64,000 bases of DNA from assembly GCA_014240065.1 (NCBI GenBank), contig JAAZXR010000005.1:55638-119637 (forward strand). The letters run 5' to 3'. The position numbers were made by a program, and so were the translations under genes. Below the pieces are notes generated by a model, which was not told the DNA's origin, ran no database searches, and was given only the letters and a program-made list of their open reading frames with translations. This document shows, in pieces, positions 11,095-19,726 of the stretch; within the stretch, counting starts at the first letter, position 1, and each line of letters begins with the position of its first letter. This stretch comes from Myxococcales bacterium (lineage in GTDB: Bacteria > Myxococcota_A > Polyangia > Nannocystales > Nannocystaceae).

Positions 11095-12561
11095 CTACCG
11101 CGCCATCGGATTTGGGAGGCGGGAGGTGGTCGTGCGCGCGGCGCGTTTCGCGTGAGGTCGGGTGAATTCTGCCTGAAAGGGCCACCCGATCGGCCTCGCG
11201 ACAAACAGCCCGGATCGATCAACTTTGAAGGCCCAGCTGAGATGCATGTTGACCGCGATCCCCACCACAACGAGCGCGCGTAGCAGCCAGCCCGCGCGCG
11301 GATTTCCGGCGACGATGGCGACCATCAAGAACGGAATCCAGTCGAGCGCAAATCGGTACGAGACTTGGAGTTGGCCGCTGTTGTGATATCCGAGCGGGAT
11401 CATCGCGACGACGAGCCCGCTGAGCGCCATGACCGTCCAGACGCGGCGGCGGGGACCGACGGGAGGGCGCCGCGCGCTCATCAACAGCCAGGGGGCGGTG
11501 AGCGCGAGCCCGATCCCGTGGATCGAGATTTTGATCCATGGCCAGGGCGCTTGGAGCTGAAAAGGCACCGCGATCAGGCACTGGAGGTTCCGCGGCAGGT
11601 ACCGAGGTGAGAAAAGCCCGAACTCCTGCATCCGCCCCTGCCAGCGGACGTCGAGCCAGCGATGGCCGAACTCCAGGGGATCGCCGAAGCGGAGCGAGTT
11701 GTGCAGCGCGAGGAGCAGCGCTACGACAGCCAGAGGCGCGAGGAAGGCGAGCCGGGACTTGACCGAGCCAGGTGGCGACCCGTCACGGGCATCGCGCCAA
11801 GCGAGCCACAGCACGGCGACGACGCCGAGGTGTGGCCTGCACGTGCAGGCGAGGGCGAGCCACGTCCCCGCTCGCCAGCCGACTCCATGGAGCAACCACG
11901 CGCGAATTGCCAGGATCGTGCAGACGGAGGCGAGCATTTGGGCCGTGAACCACACCCCTCCTTGGCTCCCCACCACCGTGGCGGGGCTCGCGAGCAGCCA
12001 CGCTCCAGCCAGGAGGAGGTGCAGCTGTTCACGGCGTCCTCGCCACTCGTCGAGGGTCTTCACGAGCAGCGTGGCGAACAGGCTCGCGATGAGGAGCGTG
12101 AGGAAGGTGTCGGGGGCGTCGACGCCGAAGACGGCGACCAGCGGGAGCATGAGCACCGCGGGGCCTGGCGGGAAGCTCACGTACCAGCGCGTTCGAAACT
12201 GTCTGCGTTGGGCGCGCGTGAAACTTCGTGGCGCGTCTTCTGAGTTTACCCACCACAAGGTCGTGGCCGCGGGCGTGTCGCGAGCAGGCTGGCATTCCCG
12301 GGTGACACATCTCCTCAACCGCAGCAGCGCCCCGGTGTCATCGGTGAACTCCGTCACCTTGGCCCAGTCATTGTGGGCCTTGGGAAATCCGGGAGGCTCG
12401 GCGCCGAGATCGAGGTGACCGTGCAGCCAGCTGTTCGCCAGATGGGCGTAATGGGTCGCCTCACTGGGGCCAAGCAGCGGTCGCGGGGCGAGGATCGCCA
12501 GGCTGACGCAGGCGGCGATCAGCACCATCACGTAGCGCAGGCGACCCCGGACACCGTCCAT
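11095..12561 (-). CDS. multi-membrane protein, GT-C-like
   Basis: About 488 residues from the ATG at 12561 (an in-frame GTG at 12594 is the alternative). It has an N-terminal helix, a long luminal loop with several charged residues and two cysteines, then about ten hydrophobic helices. The pattern of one helix, a big loop and a helix ladder is that of GT-C transferases or related integral membrane glycan enzymes, but the catalytic acidic pair is not obvious to me. It closes the minus-strand run of glycan genes from 19615 and follows the PMT-like gene by about 50 bases. Function inferred from context only. Confidence 0.75.
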   Translation of the reverse strand: MDGVRGRLRYVMVLIAACVSLAILAPRPLLGPSEATHYAHLANSWLHGHLDLGAEPPGFPKAHNDWAKVTEFTDDTGALLRLRRCVTRECQPARDTPAATTLWWVNSEDAPRSFTRAQRRQFRTRWYVSFPPGPAVLMLPLVAVFGVDAPDTFLTLLIASLFATLLVKTLDEWRGRREQLHLLLAGAWLLASPATVVGSQGGVWFTAQMLASVCTILAIRAWLLHGVGWRAGTWLALACTCRPHLGVVAVLWLAWRDARDGSPPGSVKSRLAFLAPLAVVALLLALHNSLRFGDPLEFGHRWLDVRWQGRMQEFGLFSPRYLPRNLQCLIAVPFQLQAPWPWIKISIHGIGLALTAPWLLMSARRPPVGPRRRVWTVMALSGLVVAMIPLGYHNSGQLQVSYRFALDWIPFLMVAIVAGNPRAGWLLRALVVVGIAVNMHLSWAFKVDRSGLFVARPIGWPFQAEFTRPHAKRAARTTTSRLPNPMAR

Positions 12562-12612
12562 CAGGTTCAACGATGGGATCGCGCGCTCCGCCACGGCGCA
12601 GATTGTATCGCA

Positions 12613-14340
12613 CTATGGGGCGACACGTCGCGCCGGGAGTCGGCGATAGATCCCGGTCACGGGGACATCCTCCACCGTGAGCACGGCCGCAGGTCGCGTC
12701 GTGCCGTAGGCATTCCAGATACGGATCTCGTCGACGGTCATGTGCTTCTCGTAGAAGATCAGCGCCTCTTGAGACTCGCCGAGCGCCGCCGAGCGTCGCG
12801 TCGCAGGCCAGCGACCATCACGCCGGTACTGCCGCGCGGCGAGCGGGTGGATGTCGTGGAGATAGAGCGGTCGCGCTTCGCCGCCACTGTCGAGCAGACC
12901 GTCGATGGCGTGTCCCCAGTAGCCGCGATTGAGCCCCAGCCGCGCGCCGCCTTGAGCACCTCCGACGACGCCGTTGTACTGCGCGGTTTCGAATGGATGA
13001 CTCGACGCGGTGGAGAGGGCGCCCGGGCTGAGGAAGCAGACGACACACACCAAGAGCGCGGTGACGCGGCGCGGCGTGGACACGCCTCCGAGGGCGCGCG
13101 TCGCGAGTTGGTGGAATCCGACGCTCGCGAGGAGGAGGAGGAAGGGGTAGGCGGTGAGCCAGTGCTTCGTGCCCCCGAAGATCGGCACGGAGGGGAGCGC
13201 GATCAACAGGAGCGGGAAGACGGCGAGCGCGACGATCCCGACGCCGGTGCACGAGGGGGCGGCGGGGTGCTTTGTCGGCGCCAGGAAGTCCTCCCACGAC
13301 GGACGTGAGGGGGGACCCGCTGGGGATGTGGCGGCGCCGACCTCCGCGAGGTCGTCACGGATCGCGAACCATGCGCCGGCGCAGGCGAGGGAGAGCAGGG
13401 TCCACGGCACCGTCGCCAATGTCATGACCACAGGGTAGGAGATCGGCATCGGCGGCTCGTTGTAGTTCGCGCCGAGGAACTCCATGTTGTAGTACGCGTG
13501 GTCGCTGTGGAACTGGAGGTACTCGAACAGGCGCGTTGAGGTGTCCGCCCAGAGCCACGGCCACGTCGCGAGCAGCACGAGGGGGGTGAGGAGGACGGCG
13601 CTGCACACCCTCATGCTCAGCAGCGCGCGCCATGGCGGACGTCGCCCGGTGTTGTACCACCGCACGCCCCACGTCAGGGCCTCGTGACTGAGCAGGAGCG
13701 GGAGCATGAACAGGGCGTTGTGCTTCGTCGCCACCGCGAGTCCAAGCACGATCCCGACGCACCCACCGGCGATCCGAGAGGTGCCGGCGCGTGTCCAACA
13801 TGCAGCGACCCCCAATATCCAGACCGCGACCGGGACGTCGAAGCAGTGCAAGTGTGCGTGGAAGAAAACCCTCGGGAGCAGCAAAAACCCGCACGCGGCG
13901 AGGAGCGCGGCGATAGAGGACGTGAGCTGTACGCCGATCAGGTACAACAACCCCACGCCCAGCGACGCGACGGCCATGGCTGGAATCCGGTAGGTCGTCG
14001 ACTCACGGAGTCGGCTCGAGGAGGCGGCGCTCTCCGCCGCTGGAGACGCTCGGTCGGGAGGCGTCGGTGTGAGGAGCTCGGCGCTGAGGCCGGCGGCGAG
14101 CTTCATGAGCGCGGGATGCTCCGCGTTCACACGAAACGCTCGATCCCGCTGGGAGCGGTCGTCGATCGGGATCTCGCCGCGGCGAACCCCCGCGCCCCAC
14201 GCTCCGTATCGTCGCGAAGCGGCCATATAGATCCCCTCATCCCGGACGATGCCCACCGAGGGCTCCGTCTCGATCAGGGCTGTGAAGGAGAGGGCGGTCA
14301 ACAGCAGCGCCGTGAAGAGGGTGCGGAGGGGGCGGTTCAC
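12613..14340 (-). CDS. dolichyl/polyprenyl-phosphate-sugar glycosyltransferase, PMT-like (GT39-like)
   Basis: A 575-residue integral membrane protein. After the first helix a loop carries RDEGIYMAASRRYG with the catalytic-type Asp34-Glu35 pair, and further on EHPALMKL and a PRVFFHAHLHCFDVPVA segment, all usual in GT39/PMT-type enzymes that move a sugar from a polyprenyl phosphate to a lipid or protein acceptor. About twelve hydrophobic helices follow. The start is a GTG at 14340 that overlaps the preceding stop by four bases, so the two genes are translationally coupled. The sugar and acceptor are unknown. Confidence 0.87.
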   Translation of the reverse strand: MNRPLRTLFTALLLTALSFTALIETEPSVGIVRDEGIYMAASRRYGAWGAGVRRGEIPIDDRSQRDRAFRVNAEHPALMKLAAGLSAELLTPTPPDRASPAAESAASSSRLRESTTYRIPAMAVASLGVGLLYLIGVQLTSSIAALLAACGFLLLPRVFFHAHLHCFDVPVAVWILGVAACWTRAGTSRIAGGCVGIVLGLAVATKHNALFMLPLLLSHEALTWGVRWYNTGRRPPWRALLSMRVCSAVLLTPLVLLATWPWLWADTSTRLFEYLQFHSDHAYYNMEFLGANYNEPPMPISYPVVMTLATVPWTLLSLACAGAWFAIRDDLAEVGAATSPAGPPSRPSWEDFLAPTKHPAAPSCTGVGIVALAVFPLLLIALPSVPIFGGTKHWLTAYPFLLLLASVGFHQLATRALGGVSTPRRVTALLVCVVCFLSPGALSTASSHPFETAQYNGVVGGAQGGARLGLNRGYWGHAIDGLLDSGGEARPLYLHDIHPLAARQYRRDGRWPATRRSAALGESQEALIFYEKHMTVDEIRIWNAYGTTRPAAVLTVEDVPVTGIYRRLPARRVAP

Positions 14341-15272
14341 GCGGGGTCCCCCTCGCGCATCGATCGCAGCTCAAGACAGACTCGCCGCGTCGCGCCGCGT
14401 TCGTAGCGCTCCGGCGGAGAGCCCCATTGACCGGGCGCGTTCGCGTGCAAGGAGACGCTCAAGGCCCCGACGCCAGGCGTGGTCGAGAATTCGAAGCCGG
14501 CCCACCCGTCCGCGTTGGTGAAGGTCGATCGAGCGACGGTCTCGCCCTCCACTTGGATGGTCATCGTGACGGGGCCGTCGTTGCGCAGCCGCGCGTTAAA
14601 ATCCTCGAATCCGAGGTGGCCCACGATTCGATCGCCGCGCTCAAAGTTGGCGCGGAACAAAGAGAGCGAGGCGGCGCTCGGCAGCGGCATCGACAGACAT
14701 CGGCGGGCTTCGAAATCGACCTCCGCGTACTGCTGTTTGACGGCGGTCGCGGCGCCACGTAGGCCAGGGCAGGTGTACCCCGAGCGAGGGTCGCCACGGC
14801 AAGACCGCTCGACGTCGCGGTTGACCTTGACCTGGAGCGCGTGAGGATGCACGAGCGTGTCGACGATCCGCTCCGGCCGCTCGACGCGCCAGTGTTCAAC
14901 GAGGAGCGGTCCCGCCCGCTCGAGGGAGACGCGGCGAGGGCGAGAGTCTGGAGAGAGCGAGGGGCGCCACCTGCTCGCGGCCGAGGGCCCCTCGCGATGA
15001 TGGAGGAGGACGTCGAAGGACGTGACCCCGCGAAGGTCGGGCCGTCCGCTCGCCTCCGGTGTCGCGGCGGCGTCGAGTCGCATGCGCGCCTCTGGCGCCA
15101 GCCACGACGTGCCGACCACCAGCGCAGCGTCGGCGCGGAGCGCCTCGTTCACGCGCACCCAGTGCGCTGTTGTAAGCTCGCCGCCGTACCTCGATGACGT
15201 CATCACAGTCTCCGCGAGAGACACGCACACGATCGCGACGAGGACCATTCGATGTGGGTGCTTGTTCAACAT
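14337..15272 (-). CDS. exported protein with beta-rich domain, in glycan cluster
   Basis: About 311 residues from the ATG at 15272 (a TTG at 15326 and a GTG at 15293 are alternatives). An N-terminal hydrophobic helix (VLVAIVCVSLAETV) serves as signal or anchor. The rest is outside the membrane and rich in beta strands, with a C-terminal stretch (FEDFNARLRNDGPVTMTIQ) like carbohydrate-binding or jelly-roll domains. No enzyme family is evident. It overlaps the downstream PMT-like gene by four bases, so it probably assists it. Function unknown. Confidence 0.7.
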   Translation of the reverse strand: MLNKHPHRMVLVAIVCVSLAETVMTSSRYGGELTTAHWVRVNEALRADAALVVGTSWLAPEARMRLDAAATPEASGRPDLRGVTSFDVLLHHREGPSAASRWRPSLSPDSRPRRVSLERAGPLLVEHWRVERPERIVDTLVHPHALQVKVNRDVERSCRGDPRSGYTCPGLRGAATAVKQQYAEVDFEARRCLSMPLPSAASLSLFRANFERGDRIVGHLGFEDFNARLRNDGPVTMTIQVEGETVARSTFTNADGWAGFEFSTTPGVGALSVSLHANAPGQWGSPPERYERGATRRVCLELRSMREGDPA

Positions 15273-15356
15273 GCGTACGAGCGGCGGGGCCACGATGATG
15301 CTCGCACGGTCCCGGGAAATGACCAATTGTCCCGCGCGGACGCGGGGGGCAGAAGA

Positions 15357-17966
15357 TCACGGGGGCTCTTCGGAAATGACGAGGTCGAATCCAGCCATGG
15401 GGGCCGTCTTCCCGATGGGCTCGAGTCGGACGATGAGCTCGACGGGGCGCCCGTGCGAGGACGCCAGCTCCAGGGTGAACGAGCGCTTGCCTTCCGCGCG
15501 AGGGGTGCGGCCTCGCCACAGCTCCGTCTCGACTCCGTCTTCGCGGGCGAGGACGCGAATTTTGTACCCGCCGCGTACGCCTCGCTTGGTCCAGTCGTCG
15601 TGCACGGCCACCCAACCATGAACGCGCTCGGGGGCTCGCGCGAGCGCCCACGTCAACTCGTGATCTCGCGTGAGGTTTGGCGGGATGACGACGGCGGGCC
15701 CGATGAGCATCTCGGCCTTGAACAGGCCGGGTCGCAGGCCGTCCAGGTGCTCGTCGAGGGCGCCGCGGAGCTGGAACGACGCGCGACCTCGCTCGTGCCC
15801 CCTCGCGGAGTTCCACCGTATTCCGACGAAGGACAGCGCGAGCACCGTGAGGAGGGCGAGCGCGCGCCGACCGCCGCGACGTCGCGCCAGGGTGGAGAGC
15901 GGCGGCAACGGGCCCCGGCGTCGCGCGGTCTGAATCGCGAGGAGCACCCCGAGCATCGTGAGCAGCAGGCCGAGAACGTCCTGCGCGCGCCATCGATGAT
16001 ACGAGAGGTGGTACGAGCCGTCTTGAATATTGGGCACGCTGATCAGCGTGGGCTCGCGCCCATCATCACCAGCGGCCTTCCCCCCGCGGAGGCTCCCGCG
16101 CGCGCGCGCCTCCCGTGAGATGGGCGGGCCGTCGCCGTAGATCGGGACCTCCTCCCACACCACCGGGTCGCCGTCGCGGGTGAGCTCCCAGCGGCCATAG
16201 CCGGCGATCGCGAACGTGATCCGACTGGTGGGGATGGAGTCGGCGACATCAAATTCGATCCCCTCGTCGTCGATCCGTCCGAGGCGGCTGGAGATATTTC
16301 CGGGCCCAGTAATGTGGACGAGGCGCCGGTCTTCATGCGGGAGGGCGCGCACGTCGATGCCGCCGAAGGAGGCGGCTCGTTTGCCGACGCGCGCTCGCTT
16401 TCCTCCGCGAGTGATCACGAAGTCCGGTTGAAACCACTGAGAGACCTGCGGATCGCGGGACTCGGGCTTGTGGACGAAGTTGTCTCCGGGCGTAAAACCG
16501 ATCTTGTAAATCTCGACCTCCGCTCGAGCGGTCGCGTCCATCAGCCAATGTACGTTTCGGCCATCATCGAACACCACGCGAACCGGACGTCCGAGCGTCG
16601 CGGCTTGCTCGTCAAGCCACGCGTACAACGAGGCCTTGTTCTCCTCGAAGCTACCTGCGGTCCGGATCGCCTCCACCGGGAGCCGCCCCACACCAAACCG
16701 CTTCGCGCTCTCAAGGACGCCTTTGCCACTCCACACGATGGCGGCGAGGGCCAGCGCGAGGCGGGCGCCGACCGCCGCGTAGCGTCGCGGTGACCACGCG
16801 CCGGAGTCGCGCGCGGGAGAGGCGATCAGCGAGGAGATCAGGCCACTCGCCGCGAGATAGATCCCCGGCTTGGCGGCGATGAGGAACCGTTGATACTGCA
16901 GGTGCGTGAACATCTCCGAGACGCGGTCGGGGCGAAGGAACCACACCCAGTCACGGCCGGCGGCGAGCCACATGAGCAGCGTGGCCGCGATCAAGGCGCG
17001 CTGGGGAGCGGTCCCTTTGATCGTGAGCCACGCGCTCCCCACCAGGGCGAGCAGCCCGATCGCGGGGGGCATGTTTTGGGTCACGGCGAGGTGCTCGACG
17101 ACGGCCCGACCCATCTGCGCCCATGTGGAGTGTAGCCACCCGTAGCTCGCCATCCACCCGCGCATGGACAGCATGGGGAGCCACCACCATGCGGTCAGCA
17201 GCGCGCCGAGAAACAGCCCGCCGACGCCGTAGAGCGCGGTCATGACGAGCCGGCGTCGCACCATGGCGACAGCTGCGACCACGGGGATCCAGCACGCGAG
17301 GACAGGCGCAGAGATCGGGTGGGCCAAGACGGAGAGCCCCGCGTACACGCCGATCTTCCCCGCGGCGCGGGTGGGGTCGACGTCATCGGCGTAGGCCAGT
17401 CGCACGAGCCACCCAAGCGTCATCCACTGCAGGGCCGTGGCCAGGGCTTGCGGCCACACGCCCATCCAGACCGTGTAGATCCAGCCGCCCTCCCGACCGG
17501 CGCCCGGATCGAGCAGGAGCATCGCCCCGGCGATGACCCCAGCGACCGTGGGGAGCCCGAGCAGCTTCGCCACACGAGGGAGGACCCACGCCGAAGCCGA
17601 GAACGCGATCAGGACCGCGAGCGCGTAGCATTGAGAGAGCGAGAGCAGACCAAACGAGACCAGCCGAACGCTGATCACTAAAAAATCGGAGAGCGGGGGG
17701 TACAGATCACCTACCGGGGTTCCAAAACCCCAGCCTTGCCACCAGGTGCGAAGCTGACCTGACATCAGGGCGTCGAATTGAGCGGCGGCGCGGGCGAGAT
17801 GCACCGGGTGATCGCCCGAGGCGGGCATCGTGCCACGCAGCAGCGGCCAGCTGATGAGGGAGGACAAAAGCACCAACAAGAGCACCGGCGCGGCCGGCAG
17901 CAGCCTCGGCAGCCATCGACGCAGGCGCCGTGTCGCTCGCGAGCTCTCAGTTGCCGGTGCTGCCAA
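15357..17966 (-). CDS. large multi-membrane protein with C-terminal soluble domains (YfhO-like)
   Basis: An 869-residue protein. The first about 430 residues form a ladder of helices with an early loop GTMPASGDHPVHLARA, resembling GT-C or YfhO-type membrane proteins. A soluble region of about 230 residues follows, then two more helices (about 665-690 and 705-720) and a beta-rich C-terminal domain of about 150 residues. The start is a TTG at 17966 overlapping the methyltransferase gene by 20 bases; I see no better start. The bipartite build, membrane ladder plus outside domains, is shared with the gene at 21376. Acceptor and sugar unknown. Confidence 0.8.
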   Translation of the reverse strand: MAAPATESSRATRRLRRWLPRLLPAAPVLLLVLLSSLISWPLLRGTMPASGDHPVHLARAAAQFDALMSGQLRTWWQGWGFGTPVGDLYPPLSDFLVISVRLVSFGLLSLSQCYALAVLIAFSASAWVLPRVAKLLGLPTVAGVIAGAMLLLDPGAGREGGWIYTVWMGVWPQALATALQWMTLGWLVRLAYADDVDPTRAAGKIGVYAGLSVLAHPISAPVLACWIPVVAAVAMVRRRLVMTALYGVGGLFLGALLTAWWWLPMLSMRGWMASYGWLHSTWAQMGRAVVEHLAVTQNMPPAIGLLALVGSAWLTIKGTAPQRALIAATLLMWLAAGRDWVWFLRPDRVSEMFTHLQYQRFLIAAKPGIYLAASGLISSLIASPARDSGAWSPRRYAAVGARLALALAAIVWSGKGVLESAKRFGVGRLPVEAIRTAGSFEENKASLYAWLDEQAATLGRPVRVVFDDGRNVHWLMDATARAEVEIYKIGFTPGDNFVHKPESRDPQVSQWFQPDFVITRGGKRARVGKRAASFGGIDVRALPHEDRRLVHITGPGNISSRLGRIDDEGIEFDVADSIPTSRITFAIAGYGRWELTRDGDPVVWEEVPIYGDGPPISREARARGSLRGGKAAGDDGREPTLISVPNIQDGSYHLSYHRWRAQDVLGLLLTMLGVLLAIQTARRRGPLPPLSTLARRRGGRRALALLTVLALSFVGIRWNSARGHERGRASFQLRGALDEHLDGLRPGLFKAEMLIGPAVVIPPNLTRDHELTWALARAPERVHGWVAVHDDWTKRGVRGGYKIRVLAREDGVETELWRGRTPRAEGKRSFTLELASSHGRPVELIVRLEPIGKTAPMAGFDLVISEEPP

Positions 17967-18579
17967 GAATCACTGTCCAGGGGAGGGGACGTCGCACCTG
18001 ACGTACCTCGAGGTGGGAGGACGCGAGCTCAACGAGCGCCCGACGCGAGAAATGTTGAAGATGCCCGGGGGTGTTCCCGAACGCAGACCAGTACCTACCG
18101 CGCGCGACGTTGAGGAGCCGCCACACGGGCTCCCACGGCGTGCTGATGATGACGCTGTGCGCGCTGACTCGCGCGAGCTCGGCCATGCCGGCGCTCGGTC
18201 GTTCGAGGTGCTCGAGCACCTCACAACACACGACGAGATCAAAGCTCGAGTCGTTGAACGGGAGCTCGTAGATCGATGCTTCCGTGAACTCGATCTTGGG
18301 ATTGAGCTCGGGGGCCACCTGGGACAGCGAGAGGTCGGAGGCCACGAAGCGACGCGGCGATCGCTTCCCACTTCGCAGGAGGTGATCGGCGAGTCTGCCC
18401 TCGCCACAACCAACCTCGAGCACGCTGTCCGCTTGCGTGAGGTCAAATAGTTCGGTGACCGACCTCAAAAATCCACTCATCATCGCCCGCGCGATGGGAT
18501 TCTTTGTGCCGTATTTGTCATACACGTTCCCCACGACGTTGGGGTCACCGTCGCCGGTTGATGATCGCTCAACGCCCAT
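17947..18579 (-). CDS. class I SAM-dependent methyltransferase
   Basis: About 210 residues from the ATG at 18579. The SAM-binding motif VLEVGCGEGRLADHL is clear, followed by an acidic residue at the next strand end, the SFDLVVCCEVLEHLERP motif and a later GHLQHFS segment typical of small-molecule or glycan O-methyltransferases. The gene overlaps the glycosyltransferase gene upstream by 11 bases and the large membrane protein gene downstream by 20 bases, so it is in the middle of one operon. Methylation of a sugar in the glycan or of a lipid head group is the likely role, inferred from context. Confidence 0.88.
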   Translation of the reverse strand: MGVERSSTGDGDPNVVGNVYDKYGTKNPIARAMMSGFLRSVTELFDLTQADSVLEVGCGEGRLADHLLRSGKRSPRRFVASDLSLSQVAPELNPKIEFTEASIYELPFNDSSFDLVVCCEVLEHLERPSAGMAELARVSAHSVIISTPWEPVWRLLNVARGRYWSAFGNTPGHLQHFSRRALVELASSHLEVRQVRRPLPWTVILGSTGN

Positions 18580-19615
18580 CAGAGACTCTGTCCGGGTCAG
18601 CGGACCATGTTGAAGCGGTTGTGCGGATGAGGTCTGCTTCGGACGCTCCCAGCTCACGCCGCGAAGCGTCACTTGAGCGCGCGTCCAGTCGCCGTGTGCG
18701 GATCATCAGCTCCTCGATGAGGCGACGGTTGGTGGCCATAAGATCGGCCATCAACGCCATCAGCGCCACGACGAAGCTGAGCACGACCGACCCCACGCCG
18801 ACCAAGAGGGACTGGATGTGGCGGCTGACCGTGGGCTCCATCAGCCAGTAGACCACGAAGCGGCTGCACAGCACGAGGCCGACGCCGAGCAGCAGCGCGG
18901 CGATCCAGCCGAAGGTCCTCACCGGGCGATACATGACGTACGCGCGGAAGATGACCGGACCGTTTCGGCGGAGATACTCGCCGATGCCGGTGAAGAGGCG
19001 TGACTTTCGGGTCATCGGGTTGGTTTCGATGACCACGTTCTCTATCACCAGGCCCAGGTGACCCGCCTGGATGATGCTCTCGAGGGTGTAGGTGAACCGG
19101 TTGTGTACAAACAGCCGCTCGAGCGCGCGCCGGTTGAACGCGCGAAAGCCACTGGTCGAGTCTGAGACGTCCGTGCCGGAGACGCGTCGCACCAGCGAGG
19201 ATCCCCATCGCTGGAGGGTCCGCTTGAGCGGCGAGAAGTGGGCGATGGTGTCCGTTTGACGATCACCGACCGCGATGTCGCAGCGACCCTCGATGATCGG
19301 GCGGATGAGACGTTCGATGTCCGCGCCCTTGTATTGGTTGTCGGCGTCCGTGTTGACGACGACGTCGGCCCCGAGTCGAAGGGCGGCGTCGAGTCCAGCC
19401 ATGTGCGCAGCGGCGAGCCCCCGGTTCTTCGGGAATCGGATGAGGTGGTGCACCCCGAGGTCGGCCGCGAGCTCCGCGGTCCCGTCGGTGCTGCCGTCGT
19501 CGATGACGAGGATCTCGATCTCGGACACGCCGTCGATGGCGCGGGGGAGCGCCGCGAAGGTCTCGGGGAGCTGGGCGCGCTCGTTGAGGCAGGGAATCTG
19601 GATGATGAGCTTCAT
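18569..19615 (-). CDS. family 2 glycosyltransferase with two C-terminal membrane helices (DPM1/GtrB-like)
   Basis: About 348 residues. The GT2 fold is seen in IIQIPCLNE, VIDDGSTDGTAE and the metal-binding NTDADNQ, plus the SGFRAFNRRAL motif near the acceptor site. Two helices at about 235-290 anchor the C-terminus. This layout is shared with enzymes that make polyprenyl-phosphate sugars (dolichol-phosphate mannose synthase, GtrB). The neighbours are GT-C enzymes, which use such donors, so it may supply them. I take the ATG at 19615; the ATG at 19636 has GGAGG only three bases away. It heads the minus-strand operon. Confidence 0.9.
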   Translation of the reverse strand: MKLIIQIPCLNERAQLPETFAALPRAIDGVSEIEILVIDDGSTDGTAELAADLGVHHLIRFPKNRGLAAAHMAGLDAALRLGADVVVNTDADNQYKGADIERLIRPIIEGRCDIAVGDRQTDTIAHFSPLKRTLQRWGSSLVRRVSGTDVSDSTSGFRAFNRRALERLFVHNRFTYTLESIIQAGHLGLVIENVVIETNPMTRKSRLFTGIGEYLRRNGPVIFRAYVMYRPVRTFGWIAALLLGVGLVLCSRFVVYWLMEPTVSRHIQSLLVGVGSVVLSFVVALMALMADLMATNRRLIEELMIRTRRLDARSSDASRRELGASEADLIRTTASTWSADPDRVSDGR

Positions 19616-19691
19616 ACTGGCCGTCTTTTGCGGCATTGGCCTCCACTCTTGTACCATCGGAGACCTCGTGATGCCCACAACAAGGCCCTTT

Positions 19692-19708
19692 GGCCCGAAC
19701 GTCGGGCC
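19692..19708 (+). promoter_or_regulatory. hairpin in the leader of the gene at 19727
   Basis: GGCCCGA and TCGGGCC pair perfectly over 7 bp around an ACG loop, ending 18 bases before the start codon and just before the GGGAGAGG ribosome-binding area. It lies in the 111-base region between two divergent glycan genes, so it may control expression of one side. A regulatory role is inference. Confidence 0.3.
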
Positions 19709-19726
19709 GGGAGAGGTACCCGGAGC

